This document shows positions 8,471-18,666 of a stretch of 64,000 nt of DNA, piece by piece. Origin of the DNA: Mycolicibacter engbaekii (lineage in GTDB: Bacteria > Actinomycetota > Actinomycetes > Mycobacteriales > Mycobacteriaceae); assembly GCF_002101585.1 (NCBI RefSeq), contig NZ_LQOT01000042.1, forward strand, positions 78,529 to 142,528, written 5' to 3'. A model generated the notes under the pieces. That model saw only the letters and a program-made list of their open reading frames with translations. It was not told the origin of the DNA and ran no database searches. The translations under genes and the position numbers were made by a program. Every line of letters begins with the position of its first letter. The stretch's first letter is position 1.

Positions 8471-8531
8471 ACAGTGCGCTTTCGCGATGGGCCGACCGAC
8501 CTGGGAGGAGGCGCGGGAGGAGACGAGCCAG

Positions 8532-10355
8532 ATGGCAAGTCCTGGCGCACAACCCGCTCGGCCGGTCGAACCGCGGCGCGATATGCCGCCAGAAACGCTG
8601 CCGCACAAGCTGTTGACCGGTTTGACCGACCCGCATTGGTACTGGCTGTTGATCCCGGCCGGCATCGCTGCGTTTGCCTTGGGGCTGTGGGGCTATGGAT
8701 CCTATGGCGGCGGCGAGCATTCCCCCTCCGACGTCGTCTACGGCGCGGTCAAACTGTTCTTCCTGCACGCGGCTCCGCAGCCGGAGAGCCACGTCGGCCC
8801 GGCGCTGGACATCGCCCGCTTCCTCGCACCCGTGGTTGCCGGATGGGCCGCGCTCATCGCGGTGGTCTCGCTGTTTCGGGACCGGGTGCAGCAGTTGCTG
8901 ATTCCGTTCAGGCATGGGCATGTGGTGGTCTGCGGTCTCGGTTATGCCGGGTTCGAGTTCGTCCGCAAGCTGCGTGCCGCGGGCTATCGGGCGGTCGTGA
9001 TCGAATCCGACGAGACCAACCCGCGCATCCCGCTCTGCCGCAACTGGGGGTTCCCCGTGGTGATCGGAGACGCACAGCTCGGGCCGACACTCGAATCAGC
9101 CGGACTGCGGCGCGCCGCCCGGCTGCTCGCGGTGACCTCGGACAGCGTGGTCAACACCGAAATCGTCCTGCTCGCGGGCCGATTGGCCAAGGACACGGCG
9201 AAGAAGAAGGCGCACATGTTCGGCGGGCGCTCACGCGCACACCAGCTGCGCTGCCTGGCGCGCATCGAGCACCCCGGGCTGTCGGTGCTGTTGCGGCTCG
9301 CGGAGTCCAATCGCGGCGACGAGCAGTCAATCGTCGACTTCTTCAACATCGACTCCCTCGGCGCTCGCCTGCTGCTGGCCCAGCATCCGCTGCGGACCGC
9401 GCAACCGCCCCACATCGTGGTCGCCCACCTCGGCGGTGTGGGCGCCGGATTGGTGTTCCAGGCCGCCCGCCACTGGCACGACACACGCGCCGACAACCAG
9501 CCACTGCGCGTGACGGTGCTCGACGACCACGCCGCCGACACGGTGGCCAAGCTGACAGCGGACTACCCGGCACTGGACGAGGTCTGCGAATTCCGTTGCA
9601 GCACTGCATCGGTGCGCGATATCGAGCGGCTGACCCAAGACGCGTCCTACCCGGTGACCCAAGCGTATGTGACCGGTTACCACGACGAACGCAACGTCGA
9701 GTCGGCTTTGAACCTGCGCCGTGCCCTCGACAGCACCGTGCCGGTGGTCACGGTCATCTCGCGCGCCTACGGTGTCGCCGAACTTCTCGAGGAGCAGGCG
9801 GCCCTGGGCGGCGCCGCGATCTCGGTGTTCCGGACCCTGCGGGAGACCTGCAGCGTAGAGCTGATCGAAGGCGGGTCGCTGGAGACCGTTGCCCAAGAAA
9901 TCCACCGCCGCTACTGCCTGATGCAGCCCGCGGGCGCACCGGCGCCACCAGCCTGGCCGGAATTGCCGGATCCACTCAAGGACTCCAGTCGTGCTCAGGC
10001 CCGGCACATCGGGGTGAAGTTGCGCAGCATCGGGTGCGTCATCGCCCCGCTGCGCAACTGGCACGCCAAGGACTTCCAGTTCACCGACGACGAAGTGGAC
10101 ACACTCGGCACCATGGAACACGACCGCTGGATGCAGGAGAAGCTCGCCGCCGGCTGGACTCTGGGCGCCGAGGACCCCTTACGCAGGAAAGACCCGCATC
10201 TGGTGCCGATGGCGCAGCTGCCGCCCGATATCGCCGAGGTGGACCGGATTTTCGTGCGGGCCATCCCGGAGATGCTGGCAGCCGTCGGGCTGGAGGTCGT
10301 CGACGTGACGCAATCGGCTGGGCGGTATCCGGCGCGCAGTCTGTCCGGCCAGTAA
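8532..10355 (+). CDS. Two-TM membrane protein with TrkA/RCK-type Rossmann folds and C-terminal RyR domain
   Basis: 607 aa from ATG 8532 (GGAGGAGA site nine bases upstream; an in-frame ATG at 8439 would place the start inside the 21-bp repeat). TM1 about 35-55 and TM2 about 94-115 flank a pore-helix-like amphipathic stretch, but no TVGYG potassium filter is visible. A RCK/TrkA-N domain follows: VVVCGLGYAGFEF with G135-x-G137-x-x-G140, and IESDETNP for nucleotide-ribose binding. A second Rossmann-like unit runs about 293-410. Residues about 517-590 match the RyR domain: MEHDRWMQEKLAAGW, DPHLVPMAQLP, RAIPEMLAAVGL. This is a probable ligand-gated channel or membrane sensor. Head-to-head with the TIR gene; 77 bp before the next gene. 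Confidence 0.82.
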   Translation: MASPGAQPARPVEPRRDMPPETLPHKLLTGLTDPHWYWLLIPAGIAAFALGLWGYGSYGGGEHSPSDVVYGAVKLFFLHAAPQPESHVGPALDIARFLAPVVAGWAALIAVVSLFRDRVQQLLIPFRHGHVVVCGLGYAGFEFVRKLRAAGYRAVVIESDETNPRIPLCRNWGFPVVIGDAQLGPTLESAGLRRAARLLAVTSDSVVNTEIVLLAGRLAKDTAKKKAHMFGGRSRAHQLRCLARIEHPGLSVLLRLAESNRGDEQSIVDFFNIDSLGARLLLAQHPLRTAQPPHIVVAHLGGVGAGLVFQAARHWHDTRADNQPLRVTVLDDHAADTVAKLTADYPALDEVCEFRCSTASVRDIERLTQDASYPVTQAYVTGYHDERNVESALNLRRALDSTVPVVTVISRAYGVAELLEEQAALGGAAISVFRTLRETCSVELIEGGSLETVAQEIHRRYCLMQPAGAPAPPAWPELPDPLKDSSRAQARHIGVKLRSIGCVIAPLRNWHAKDFQFTDDEVDTLGTMEHDRWMQEKLAAGWTLGAEDPLRRKDPHLVPMAQLPPDIAEVDRIFVRAIPEMLAAVGLEVVDVTQSAGRYPARSLSGQ

Positions 10356-10432
10356 CGGCCGTCTTCTCCGCCGCCGGGCCCAGGGGGTCCCGCCGGGTTT
10401 CTGGGGTCTCGAGGCCGGGTATAGCCGCAGCC

Positions 10433-11068
10433 GTGACCACTCACAAGGAGCTTGTGCGCCGGTTGTTGCGGCGGGCGGGCACCACCTACGCCCAGGAGGC
10501 CGGCATTCGGCTGCGCAATCAGCCGATGCCGCTGTTCCAGCTGCTGATGTTGTGCATGCTGGCCAGCAAGCCGATCGACTCCGCCGTGGCAGCCCGCGCG
10601 GCCCGCGAGCTGTTCAGGAATGGATTACGCACCCCGCACAAAGTCCTCGAAGCCGACCGGCAGACCATGATCGACGCCATGGGACGGGCTCACTACCGCC
10701 GCTACGACGAGAGTTCGGCCACCATGCTCGCCGAATTGGCGGAGGCGACACAGACCAACTACGGAGGCGATCTTCGGCTGCTCGCCGAACGCAGCGGGCG
10801 CGACGTCGAGGCGGCCACCGAGGCGCTGAAGGCCTACAAGGGGATAGGCGACGTGGGCGCGAGCATCTTTCTCCGGGAGGCCCAGGACGTCTGGCCGTGG
10901 GCGCGCTACACGTTCGACGAGCGCGCACTGGAAGGGGCACGCGAACTCGGACTCCCCACTGACCCAAACGAACTCGGTGCGCTGGCCCAGGGCCGCAACG
11001 CCGAACTCGCAGCGGCACTGGTGCGCTACTGCACCGACCCAGACATCCGGGCGCAACTCGACGAATGA
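10433..11068 (+). CDS. Endonuclease III-like HhH-GPD family protein, probably lacking the Fe-S cluster
   Basis: 211 aa from GTG 10433. The helical arrangement of EndoIII is seen: PLFQLLMLCMLASKPIDSAVAARAARELF (about 27-55), then the helix-hairpin-helix ALKAYKGIGDVGASIFLREAQ (about 128-148) and YTFDERALEGA. The Lys that forms the Schiff base in bifunctional glycosylases ('GxGrKTA') is replaced (GIGDVGA), and no C-terminal C-x6-C-x2-C-x5-C cluster exists. It may be a monofunctional glycosylase or a non-catalytic DNA-binding relative. It follows the RyR gene by 77 bp on the same strand. Confidence 0.72.
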   Translation: MTTHKELVRRLLRRAGTTYAQEAGIRLRNQPMPLFQLLMLCMLASKPIDSAVAARAARELFRNGLRTPHKVLEADRQTMIDAMGRAHYRRYDESSATMLAELAEATQTNYGGDLRLLAERSGRDVEAATEALKAYKGIGDVGASIFLREAQDVWPWARYTFDERALEGARELGLPTDPNELGALAQGRNAELAAALVRYCTDPDIRAQLDE

Positions 11069-11098
11069 CGGGGCGGCGAAAACACGTCGCCCGCCGAA

Positions 11099-12577
11099 CT
11101 ATCGCAGCGTCGCCGTACCGTCCTCGTGCACGTCGACCGCGGCACCGGCGATGTCTTCGTCCACGGTCCTCTGGGCGGCATCGCGGTCCCGGACCACCGC
11201 CAGCGTGCGCGCCCCCTCCGGGGTGCGGACCGCCAGGAACGCCTGCTCGGGGCGGCCGTCGCGATCGAACGGTGTGGTCCACGACTCCACTTCGCCGGTT
11301 CCCTGCCACTGCACCAGCGACGCCCGAGTGGCTTGCGCGTCCACCTCGGGTTGCACATCCTGCCAACGGAATCCGGCCGCCGGGGGTTCGGTTCCGTAGA
11401 CACCGAAGCTGTGCTTGGTCAGGTAGCCGCCGTTGGCGGTGATCAGGCCGCGCCGCCCCGGATTGGCCACCAGCAGCTCGGCCATCGTGGCGATCGAATG
11501 CATCACATAGTTGTTCCACGGCCCACCGGCAAAGGTGAGGCCACCGGTCACCGTCAGCGGCCGGGCGGGGTCGTCGGTGGGCAGCCCCAGTTCGCGCGCG
11601 GCGACCTGGACCGCCGACGGGAAGCACGAGTACAGGTCGACGTAATCGATCTCGCCGACCTCCGCGACACCGGCCAGCTCCAGTGCCCGGGCCCCCGCGA
11701 TCCGGATCGCCGGCGACCGGTGCAGTTCGGCACGCTCGGCGACGGCGTAGGTGTCGTGGGCGTCGGTGCCGGCGTGCGGGAAAACCCACTTCTCGGCCGG
11801 GACACCCAGGTCGGTGGCGGTCTGGACCGAGGTCAGCACCAGCGCCGCCCCCTGATCGACCATGTTGTTGGAGTTCATCAACTTGGTGTACGGGTAGCTG
11901 ATCATCCGGTTGGCGGGACCGGGCTGCCAGATCTCCTCGGCGCTGACCGGCTGCCGGATCCAGGCGTGCGGGTTGTCGACCGCCACCGCATTGAACCGGG
12001 ACCACAGCTCACCGATCCGGCGGCGGTGGTCGTCGACCTTCTCCCCCGCGGCGATACGCAACGCCTGCTCGAACAGCGGGTAGACGTAGGCGGGCCGGTC
12101 CAGCCCGATCCGCTCCTGGTCCGGGCCGACCATCGGCACGTCTTCGCCGTCGCACTGGGCCAACGGGACCGTGTCGTCCTGCTGCGTCCAGGACAGCCGC
12201 TCGCCGGCCCGCCGCAACCTGGTCCGGGTACGCCAGGTCTCACCGCCGGTCACCAGCACGACTCCCGCACGGCCATCCTGGATGTCCAGGCAGGCCTGAT
12301 TCACCAGGGACTGCGGCACGTTGCCGCCCACCGGGCTGTACCGGGTGGCGGCGCGCTGCGCACCGATCCGCTGGCCCACCAGCGCGCCCGGATCGCGGTA
12401 ACGGGCCGAGAGCAGGTTGACCACCCGGATCGAGTCGACGGCGCTCAGCACCCGATCGTCCGCGGCGCGCCGCGCCGCCGCCGCCATCAGGTCGACGGGC
12501 TCGACGGGCTCGGAGTCGTCGCGATGGTTGATCTGGCCGTAGCCGATGAGCACCGGGGTCCGGGGGTCGACAGACAT
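11099..12577 (-). CDS. Thiolase-superfamily protein (acetyl-CoA acetyltransferase-like)
   Basis: 492 aa, Rv1867-like. RTPVLIGYGQINHRDD at the N-terminus, QSLVNQACLDIQDGRAGVVLVTGGETWRTRTRLRR (about 93-127), YVDLYSCFPSAVQVAARELGL (about 312-332) and GGLTFAGGPWNNYVMHSIATM (about 347-367) follow SCP2/thiolase-like proteins; the last block resembles the HGG..xNP region. A thiolase-type nucleophilic Cys is not placed with certainty. It lies 10 bp downstream of the CaiB CoA-transferase gene, so the pair probably forms an operon for acyl-CoA metabolism. The exact reaction is unknown. Confidence 0.82.
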   Translation of the reverse strand: MSVDPRTPVLIGYGQINHRDDSEPVEPVDLMAAAARRAADDRVLSAVDSIRVVNLLSARYRDPGALVGQRIGAQRAATRYSPVGGNVPQSLVNQACLDIQDGRAGVVLVTGGETWRTRTRLRRAGERLSWTQQDDTVPLAQCDGEDVPMVGPDQERIGLDRPAYVYPLFEQALRIAAGEKVDDHRRRIGELWSRFNAVAVDNPHAWIRQPVSAEEIWQPGPANRMISYPYTKLMNSNNMVDQGAALVLTSVQTATDLGVPAEKWVFPHAGTDAHDTYAVAERAELHRSPAIRIAGARALELAGVAEVGEIDYVDLYSCFPSAVQVAARELGLPTDDPARPLTVTGGLTFAGGPWNNYVMHSIATMAELLVANPGRRGLITANGGYLTKHSFGVYGTEPPAAGFRWQDVQPEVDAQATRASLVQWQGTGEVESWTTPFDRDGRPEQAFLAVRTPEGARTLAVVRDRDAAQRTVDEDIAGAAVDVHEDGTATLR

Positions 12578-12587
12578 GGCCGTAAGA

Positions 12588-14954
12588 CTAATCGGCGGCG
12601 AAAAGCACTCCGTCGGCGATCAGCTTGTCGGTCTCGTCGTCCTCGAGCACGAGCACCGCGCGGCAGATCTCCCGGGTGTCCTGCCCGGGCAGCGGCGCAG
12701 GACGCTGCAGCGCCGGCGGAATGTTGCGGTACGGCGCGGGACCGGTCTCGGCCGGCAACGCCTGCTCGATCAGCGGGTGGGTCATGGGCGCGAACACCGA
12801 CCGGTGAGCCAGCTGCGGATCATCGGCGACATCGGGCGGCCGGTTCATCGGCGCGGCGGGCACCCCGGCGGCCTGCAGGAGCTCCCCCACCGCCGCGGGC
12901 GGCTGAGCCGCGGTGTGGCGGCCCAACACGGCCGCCAGTTCGGCGTGGTGAGCGGCCCGCGCCGCGCCGGTGCCGAAACGGTCGTCGGCGGCCAGCGCCG
13001 GATCGTCGAAGGCGGTGGCGACAGCCCGCATATCGGCGTCGGTGCGAATCGAGATCACACACCACTCGTCATCGCCGGCACACGGGCACACCAGGTCCAC
13101 CGCGGTGTCGGGCTGCACGGCCTGGCCCGCGGCACGGGCGACGTAGCTGGTGTCGAGCTGATTGACCGCGGTCTCGGCCTGCGACACGTGGACGTGGCTG
13201 CCCGTCGCGGTGCGCCGGGCCCCGATCAGCGCCGCCAGCGCCCCGATGGCCGCGACGCGGGCCACCACGTGATCGGGAAAGACCGTGGTCGCGTCGTAGA
13301 ACGGGTGCCGCTGGGCGTCGCCCTCGTCGTCGGTGGCGGTCCACAGCGCGGTGATTCCGGTGGTGGCCCGCACCAGCGGCCCATAACCCATACGGTCGCT
13401 CCACGGGCCCGTCTCGCCGAAGGCGCTGCTCTCGGCAAGGACGATCCGTGGATTGAGTTCGCGCAGCACCTCGTAGGAAAAGCCGAGGGCGGCCAGCGTG
13501 CCCGGTTTGAAGTTGGCCAGCACCGCATCGCCGGTACCGACCAGGCGGGCGAAGATCTCTTTGCCGGCCGGACTGCGCAGATCCAGGCCGAATCCCGAGT
13601 TGTTGCGGTGCGTCCAGGCGAACGACTCGCTCATCGCCTCGCCCGGCCGCGCCTGCCGAAGCCCGTCCGGGTAGGCCGGGCTCTCCACCTTGATGATCTC
13701 GGCACCCATGTCGCCGAAGAGCCGGCTGGCCTCGCCGCCGGCCACGATGACCCCCAAGTCGACGATCCGCACTCCCTCGAAGGGCCGGGCGCCGACGGCG
13801 GTGTCGGACGCCGGCCCGGTCGAGGGACCCGTCAGCCATTCGGCGTCGGCGTCGCCGCAGGCCGGCGCCGGCGACCGGAAGCCGGCCCGCTGGTCGTCGA
13901 CCACGTAGTAGCCGGTGGGTATCGCCGCGGACAGCCCCGGCGCCAGCTCCGCCCGGGTGACCGCCTGGGCGGCCACGAAGTGCTCCTGCTCGAGCACCTG
14001 CGCCGGGTCCCCCACGGCGGCGATCGGCACACCGCGCGACTGCCCGGCTGCCACCAGATCAAGCATGTCCTGGTCGGCGAACAGCTGACGGATCAAGGCG
14101 CTGATCTGCGGCCAGACGGCGAACCGCTCGCCGATCACCCCGAATTTGGGGTCGGCGAACTCCGCGGGCTCGCCCAGCCAGCTCCACAGCCCGCGCCACT
14201 GCCGCGGCGACATCACGCAGAGCCGGACGTAGCCGTCGCGGCACGGCAGGATGGGGTATGCGTCCTGGTTGCGGGGCCGCCCACGCCACCGGCGCGAGGT
14301 GCGTTGCGCGGCCGCGGCCTGGCCGTGCGCCCCGAACACCGGGTCGAGCACGGTGACCACCGCGTCGTACCGGGAAAAGTCGATGTAGTCCCCGGTTCCG
14401 CAGCGCAACCGGTTGTAGTACGCGACCAGGACCGCCCAGGCCGCCTGCACCGCCGCGGTCGCCGAGGCGATCCCCGCGGGCGGCAGAACCGGCGTCCCCG
14501 TGGTGGGACCCGACCGTGACAGAGCTCCCGAGAGCGCGTAGAGCACCGCGTCGGTGGCCTGCCACGACGAGCGCGGCCCGCTCTGCCCGAAATCGGTGAC
14601 CGACATCGTCACCAGATGGGCGAAGCGATCGGCCAGCTCGGCGCACGAGGTGCCGAAGTCGGCGGCCCGACCGGGCCGGCCGCTGTCCACCACGATGTCG
14701 GCGGTGGCCACCAGCTCGGCGAACCTGCGGCGGTCTCGATCCTGCGCGGGATCCAGCACGACGCTGCGCTTGTTCGCGTTGTGCAGCGCGAACGGAATGC
14801 TCACGCCGTCGAGCAGCGGCGCAGCAGTGCGCGCCGGACTGCCGCTGGGCGGCTCCACCTTGAGCACGTCGGCTCCCAGGTCGGCGAGCAGCCGGGTCAC
14901 CGCGTCGGCGTCTGCGCCGGCCAGGTCCAATACACGAACAGCATCCAACAACAC
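12588..14954 (-). CDS. Double-domain CaiB/BaiF (class III) CoA-transferase
   Basis: About 788 aa from GTG 14954, giving [19 protein letters not shown]; the open frame continues upstream into the phosphoketolase gene on the other strand, which I treat as chance. Two CaiB modules in tandem: the first with [11 protein letters not shown] and [10 protein letters not shown] (about 40-75), the second with [33 protein letters not shown] (about 400-432) and [18 protein letters not shown]. The catalytic Asp normally found in 'D..sG' segments is not firmly placed. Two-module fusions are known in actinobacteria (Rv1866-like). Followed by the thiolase gene after 10 bp. Confidence 0.85.
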   Translation of the reverse strand: MLLDAVRVLDLAGADADAVTRLLADLGADVLKVEPPSGSPARTAAPLLDGVSIPFALHNANKRSVVLDPAQDRDRRRFAELVATADIVVDSGRPGRAADFGTSCAELADRFAHLVTMSVTDFGQSGPRSSWQATDAVLYALSGALSRSGPTTGTPVLPPAGIASATAAVQAAWAVLVAYYNRLRCGTGDYIDFSRYDAVVTVLDPVFGAHGQAAAAQRTSRRWRGRPRNQDAYPILPCRDGYVRLCVMSPRQWRGLWSWLGEPAEFADPKFGVIGERFAVWPQISALIRQLFADQDMLDLVAAGQSRGVPIAAVGDPAQVLEQEHFVAAQAVTRAELAPGLSAAIPTGYYVVDDQRAGFRSPAPACGDADAEWLTGPSTGPASDTAVGARPFEGVRIVDLGVIVAGGEASRLFGDMGAEIIKVESPAYPDGLRQARPGEAMSESFAWTHRNNSGFGLDLRSPAGKEIFARLVGTGDAVLANFKPGTLAALGFSYEVLRELNPRIVLAESSAFGETGPWSDRMGYGPLVRATTGITALWTATDDEGDAQRHPFYDATTVFPDHVVARVAAIGALAALIGARRTATGSHVHVSQAETAVNQLDTSYVARAAGQAVQPDTAVDLVCPCAGDDEWCVISIRTDADMRAVATAFDDPALAADDRFGTGAARAAHHAELAAVLGRHTAAQPPAAVGELLQAAGVPAAPMNRPPDVADDPQLAHRSVFAPMTHPLIEQALPAETGPAPYRNIPPALQRPAPLPGQDTREICRAVLVLEDDETDKLIADGVLFAAD

Positions 14955-15011
14955 GCTGACAGGGTAATGAACCGGTTGCCGGGGTCCGGGTTCGGCGGGA
15001 CAATCGACAAG

Positions 15012-17417
15012 ATGAGTGCAACCGACGTCACTCCATCCGCACCTGCACTCCCCGACGATGAACTGGCCCGCCTCGATGCCTACTGGCGGGCCGCGAACTA
15101 TCTGTCGGTGGGCCAGATCTATCTGCTGGACAATCCGCTGCTGACCGAACCGCTGCTGCCCGAGCATGTCAAACCCCGGCTGCTGGGGCACTGGGGCACC
15201 ACACCCGGCCTGAACCTGCTCTACCTGCACCTGAACCGGATCATCCGCGCGCGCGACGCCAACGTCATCTTCATCACCGGCCCCGGCCACGGCGGGCCGG
15301 CCCTGGTCGCCAACGCCTATCTGGAGGGCACCTACAGCGAGGTGTACACCGGTATCGGCCACAACACCGACGGGCTGCGGAAACTGTTCCGGCAGTTCTC
15401 CTTTCCCGGCGGCATCCCCAGCCACGTGGCCGCGCAGACGCCGGGCTCCATCCACGAGGGCGGCGAGCTCGGCTATTCGTTGGTGCATGCCTACGGCGCG
15501 GCCTTCGACAATCCGGACCTGGTGGTGGCATGCGTCATCGGCGACGGCGAGGCGGAGACCGGCCCGCTGGCCGCCGGCTGGCACTCGAACAAGTTCCTGA
15601 ACCCGGCGGTGGACGGCGCGGTGCTGCCCATCCTGCATCTCAACGGCTACAAGATCGCCAATCCCACGGTGCTGGCCCGTATTCCGCACCCGGAGTTGGA
15701 GGCACTGCTGCGCGGCTACGGATATCGGCCGATCACCGTCGCCGGCGACGATCCGGCCCTGGTGCATCGATCACTTGCGGCCGCCCTCGAGGACGCGTTC
15801 GACGACATCGCGGCGATCCAGCACACCGCGCGCGCCGGCTCCACGCCGACGCGGCCGGTCTGGCCGATGATCGTATTGCGCACCCCCAAGGGCTGGACCG
15901 GGCCGAAGACGGTCGACGGCCAGCAGGTGGAGGGAACCTGGCGCGCCCATCAGGTGCCGCTGGCGCAGACCCGCACCGACCCCGGTCACCGCCGCCAGCT
16001 CCAGCAGTGGATGCAGAGCTACCGACCGGAGGAGCTCTTCGACGCCGCCGGCCGCCTGCGGCCGGAGCTGGCGGCGCTGGCGCCGCGGGGCGAGCGCCGG
16101 ATGAGCGCCAACCCGCACGCCAACGGCGGGCTGCTGCTACACGACCTGGACCTACCCGACTTCCGCGACTACGCGGTGCCGGTGACCCGGCCCGCCACCG
16201 AGATCCACGAGGCCACCCGCGTGCTCGGCACTTTCCTGCGCGACGTCATCGACCGCAACCGCGATCGGTTCCGGTTGATGGGTCCCGACGAGACCGCATC
16301 CAACCGGCTCTCGGCGGTCTTCGGCGCCACCGATCGGGTCTGGCTGTCACCGACCGAACCGTGCGACGACCATCTGGCCCCCGACGGCCGGGTCATGGAA
16401 GTGCTCTCCGAGCACCTGTGCCAGGGCTGGCTCGAGGGTTACCTGCTGACCGGGCGACACGGGCTGTTCAACTGCTACGAGGCATTCGTGCACATCGTCG
16501 ACTCGATGTTCAACCAGCACGCCAAATGGCTGGCCGTCAGCCGCGAGCTGTCGTGGCGTCGGCCGATCGCCTCGCTGAATTACCTGCTGACCTCCCATGT
16601 CTGGCGTCAGGACCACAACGGGGCGTCGCACCAGGACCCGGGATTCATCGATCTGGTGGCCAACAAACGGCCCGAAGTGGTGCGCGTCTACCTGCCGCCG
16701 GACGGCAACACGCTGCTGTCGGTGGCCGACCACTGCCTGCGCAGCCGCGACTACGTCAACGTCATCGTCGCCGGCAAGCAGCCGGCCCTGGCGTACCTGG
16801 ACATGCCCGCGGCGGTGGCACACTGCACCCGCGGGCTGGGGATCTGGGAGTGGGCGGGCACCACCGCCGGTGAGCCGGATGTGGTGCTGGCCTGTGCCGG
16901 GGACATCCCGACCCTGGAGACGCTGGCCGCGGCCGACATCCTCTACCGCGAGCTGCCCGACCTGGCCGTGCGCGTGGTGAACGTCGTGGACATCATGCGC
17001 CTTCAACCGGTATCGGAGCATCCGCACGGCTTGCCCGACAACGAGTTCGATGCCTTGTTCACCCGCGACAAGCCGGTGGTCTTCGCCTATCACGGCTACC
17101 CGTGGCTGATCCACCGGCTCACCTACTCACGGGCCAACCACGATCAGATGCATGTGCGCGGCTACCGCGAACGCGGCACCACCACCACGCCGTTCGACAT
17201 GGTGATGCTCAACGACCTGGATCGCTTCCACCTGGTGATGGACGTGATCGACCGGGTGCCCGGCCTGGGCGGTCGCTGCGCGGTGCTGCGCCAGCAGATG
17301 GTCGACGCCCGGTTGGACGCTCGGCGCTACACCCGTGAACACGGCGAGGACGATCCGCGCATCACCAACTGGACCTGGCGATCGGGCGCAGATCGCGAAG
17401 GCGGCGAGATAAGGTGA
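15012..17417 (+). CDS. xfp: Phosphoketolase (xylulose-5-P/fructose-6-P)
   Basis: 801 aa, typical phosphoketolase length. TPP enzyme motifs: [17 protein letters not shown] (about 63-79), [23 protein letters not shown] (about 92-114), [29 protein letters not shown] (about 130-158) and the TPP-Mg motif [11 protein letters not shown] (about 177-187). [18 protein letters not shown] (about 530) is the second active-site block. It cleaves xylulose-5-phosphate (or fructose-6-phosphate) with phosphate to acetyl phosphate plus glyceraldehyde-3-P (or erythrose-4-P), a carbon-saving bypass. The ATG at 15012 is 57 bp from the divergent CaiB start. Its stop overlaps the next gene's GTG. Confidence 0.96.
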   Translation: MSATDVTPSAPALPDDELARLDAYWRAANYLSVGQIYLLDNPLLTEPLLPEHVKPRLLGHWGTTPGLNLLYLHLNRIIRARDANVIFITGPGHGGPALVANAYLEGTYSEVYTGIGHNTDGLRKLFRQFSFPGGIPSHVAAQTPGSIHEGGELGYSLVHAYGAAFDNPDLVVACVIGDGEAETGPLAAGWHSNKFLNPAVDGAVLPILHLNGYKIANPTVLARIPHPELEALLRGYGYRPITVAGDDPALVHRSLAAALEDAFDDIAAIQHTARAGSTPTRPVWPMIVLRTPKGWTGPKTVDGQQVEGTWRAHQVPLAQTRTDPGHRRQLQQWMQSYRPEELFDAAGRLRPELAALAPRGERRMSANPHANGGLLLHDLDLPDFRDYAVPVTRPATEIHEATRVLGTFLRDVIDRNRDRFRLMGPDETASNRLSAVFGATDRVWLSPTEPCDDHLAPDGRVMEVLSEHLCQGWLEGYLLTGRHGLFNCYEAFVHIVDSMFNQHAKWLAVSRELSWRRPIASLNYLLTSHVWRQDHNGASHQDPGFIDLVANKRPEVVRVYLPPDGNTLLSVADHCLRSRDYVNVIVAGKQPALAYLDMPAAVAHCTRGLGIWEWAGTTAGEPDVVLACAGDIPTLETLAAADILYRELPDLAVRVVNVVDIMRLQPVSEHPHGLPDNEFDALFTRDKPVVFAYHGYPWLIHRLTYSRANHDQMHVRGYRERGTTTTPFDMVMLNDLDRFHLVMDVIDRVPGLGGRCAVLRQQMVDARLDARRYTREHGEDDPRITNWTWRSGADREGGEIR

Positions 17418-17833
17418 CGGCCATGACCGCTCACCCCGCACCCGTCCGGATGCTCCGCAAGGCGACGTCGTTGCTGTTCGGCGCCCTCGTCGCGTCGGCC
17501 GCGATCGCCGGTGCGGGGGCGGCGGGCGCCACGCCGGACCACACCCGGGTGCCGGTCCGCTACGACCTCACCGGCACGGGCGTCGCCGGCTACATCACCT
17601 ACCAGGGTCAAAGCGGTCAGGCCCACGCCACCAACGCCGCGCTGCCGTGGTCGATCCAGCTGACCGGATCGATGACCAACGCGACCAGCCCCTCCTCCTA
17701 CTCACTGAGCGCCCAGAGCGCCGGGCCCGGCTCGCTGACCTGCACGATCAGCGTCAACGGCAAGGTCGTCAGCCAGCACAGCGCCAGCGGGGCTCCGGCG
17801 CGGGTGTTGTGCGAGACCCACGGCCCCAGGTAG
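17414..17833 (+). CDS. Secreted MmpS-like protein
   Basis: 139 aa from GTG 17414, overlapping the xfp stop (GTGA); an ATG at 17423 is an alternative. Signal peptide about 13-40 ([26 protein letters not shown]). The mature part has the MmpS-like pattern: [31 protein letters not shown], and a C-terminal [19 protein letters not shown]...C with a Cys pair likely forming a disulfide. No MmpL transporter is adjacent, so this is a stand-alone MmpS-fold exported protein. The role in lipid export seen for MmpS-MmpL pairs should not be assumed. Confidence 0.78.
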   Translation: MTAMTAHPAPVRMLRKATSLLFGALVASAAIAGAGAAGATPDHTRVPVRYDLTGTGVAGYITYQGQSGQAHATNAALPWSIQLTGSMTNATSPSSYSLSAQSAGPGSLTCTISVNGKVVSQHSASGAPARVLCETHGPR

Positions 17834-17888
17834 TACCGCGCGTCACGACGCCGCCCCGGCCGCGCCGCCGCGGGTAGAATTTCGACCA

Positions 17889-18656
17889 ATGTCTGCTCAC
17901 GAGTTCGCGGCACCGGGGGGATGGCACCCCCTGGTGGGGCACTTGTCGGCGCTGAACCGGTTTCGTGCGTTCGTCGACGTCGCCGTCGTGGTGGTGGTGC
18001 TGGCCCTGGCCAATGTGATCGCGCACTTCACCACGCCCTGGGCCGCCGTCGCGACCGTCCCGGCGACCGCCGTCGGCCTGATCGCGCTGGTCCGCTACAG
18101 CGGCCTGAGCTGGACCGAACTCGGCCTGGGGCGCGCGCACTGGCGATCGGGGCTCGGCTACGCGCTGGCCGCCGTGCTGGTGGTGGTGTCGGTGATCGCG
18201 GTCGGGGTGCTGCTGCCGGTGACCCGGCCGATGTTCTTAAACAACCACTACGCCACCCTGTCGGGCGCACTGGTGGCATCCATGGTGGTCATTCCGTTGC
18301 AGACCGTCATTCCCGAGGAGTTGGCGTTCCGCGGCGCGCTGCACGGGGCGCTGCACCGGGCCTGGGGTTTTCGCGGGGTGGCGGCGGCCGGTTCGCTGTT
18401 GTTCGGGCTGTGGCACGTGGCCACATCGCTCGGGCTGACCAGCAACAACGTGGGCTTCACCCGCATCTTCGGGGGCGGCTTCCTCGGCATGCTCGCGGGA
18501 GTGACGCTGGCGGTGCTGGCCACCGCGGCCGCGGGATTCGTGTTCAGCTGGCTGCGGCGGCGCAGCGGCAGCCTGATCGCACCGATCGCGCTGCACTGGT
18601 CGCTCAACGGGGTCGGGGCGCTTGCCGCCGCCCTTGTCTGGCAGGTGTCGTCCTAG
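17889..18656 (+). CDS. CPBP (CAAX/Abi-type) intramembrane metalloprotease
   Basis: 255 aa with about eight hydrophobic segments. The three CPBP motifs are intact: EELAFRG (about 139-145), FGLWHVATS (about 174-182) and ALHWSLNGVG (about 237-246), providing the Glu-Glu and two His of the membrane-embedded active site. Rv1863c-like integral membrane protein. Substrates are unknown; relatives cleave prenylated proteins or act in bacteriocin immunity. It ends 10 bp from the convergent adhA gene. Confidence 0.88.
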   Translation: MSAHEFAAPGGWHPLVGHLSALNRFRAFVDVAVVVVVLALANVIAHFTTPWAAVATVPATAVGLIALVRYSGLSWTELGLGRAHWRSGLGYALAAVLVVVSVIAVGVLLPVTRPMFLNNHYATLSGALVASMVVIPLQTVIPEELAFRGALHGALHRAWGFRGVAAAGSLLFGLWHVATSLGLTSNNVGFTRIFGGGFLGMLAGVTLAVLATAAAGFVFSWLRRRSGSLIAPIALHWSLNGVGALAAALVWQVSS

Positions 18657-18666
18657 CCCGGCGACC

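Noticed and set aside
8439..8531. ATG 8439 as the RyR-protein start
   Set aside because: It lies inside the first 21-bp repeat copy and would translate the repeat; ATG 8532 has a better ribosome site and begins at the conserved part.
8399..10432. 889-aa plus-strand frame ending in the endonuclease III-like protein
   Set aside because: The first 680 residues are Arg-rich and in the shifted frame of the RyR gene; only the part from GTG 10433 has protein-like content.
14955..15767. Upstream extension of the CaiB frame to a 1059-aa protein
   Set aside because: The extra residues lie antisense to phosphoketolase and match no CaiB module; a GTG at 14954 gives the expected family N-terminus.
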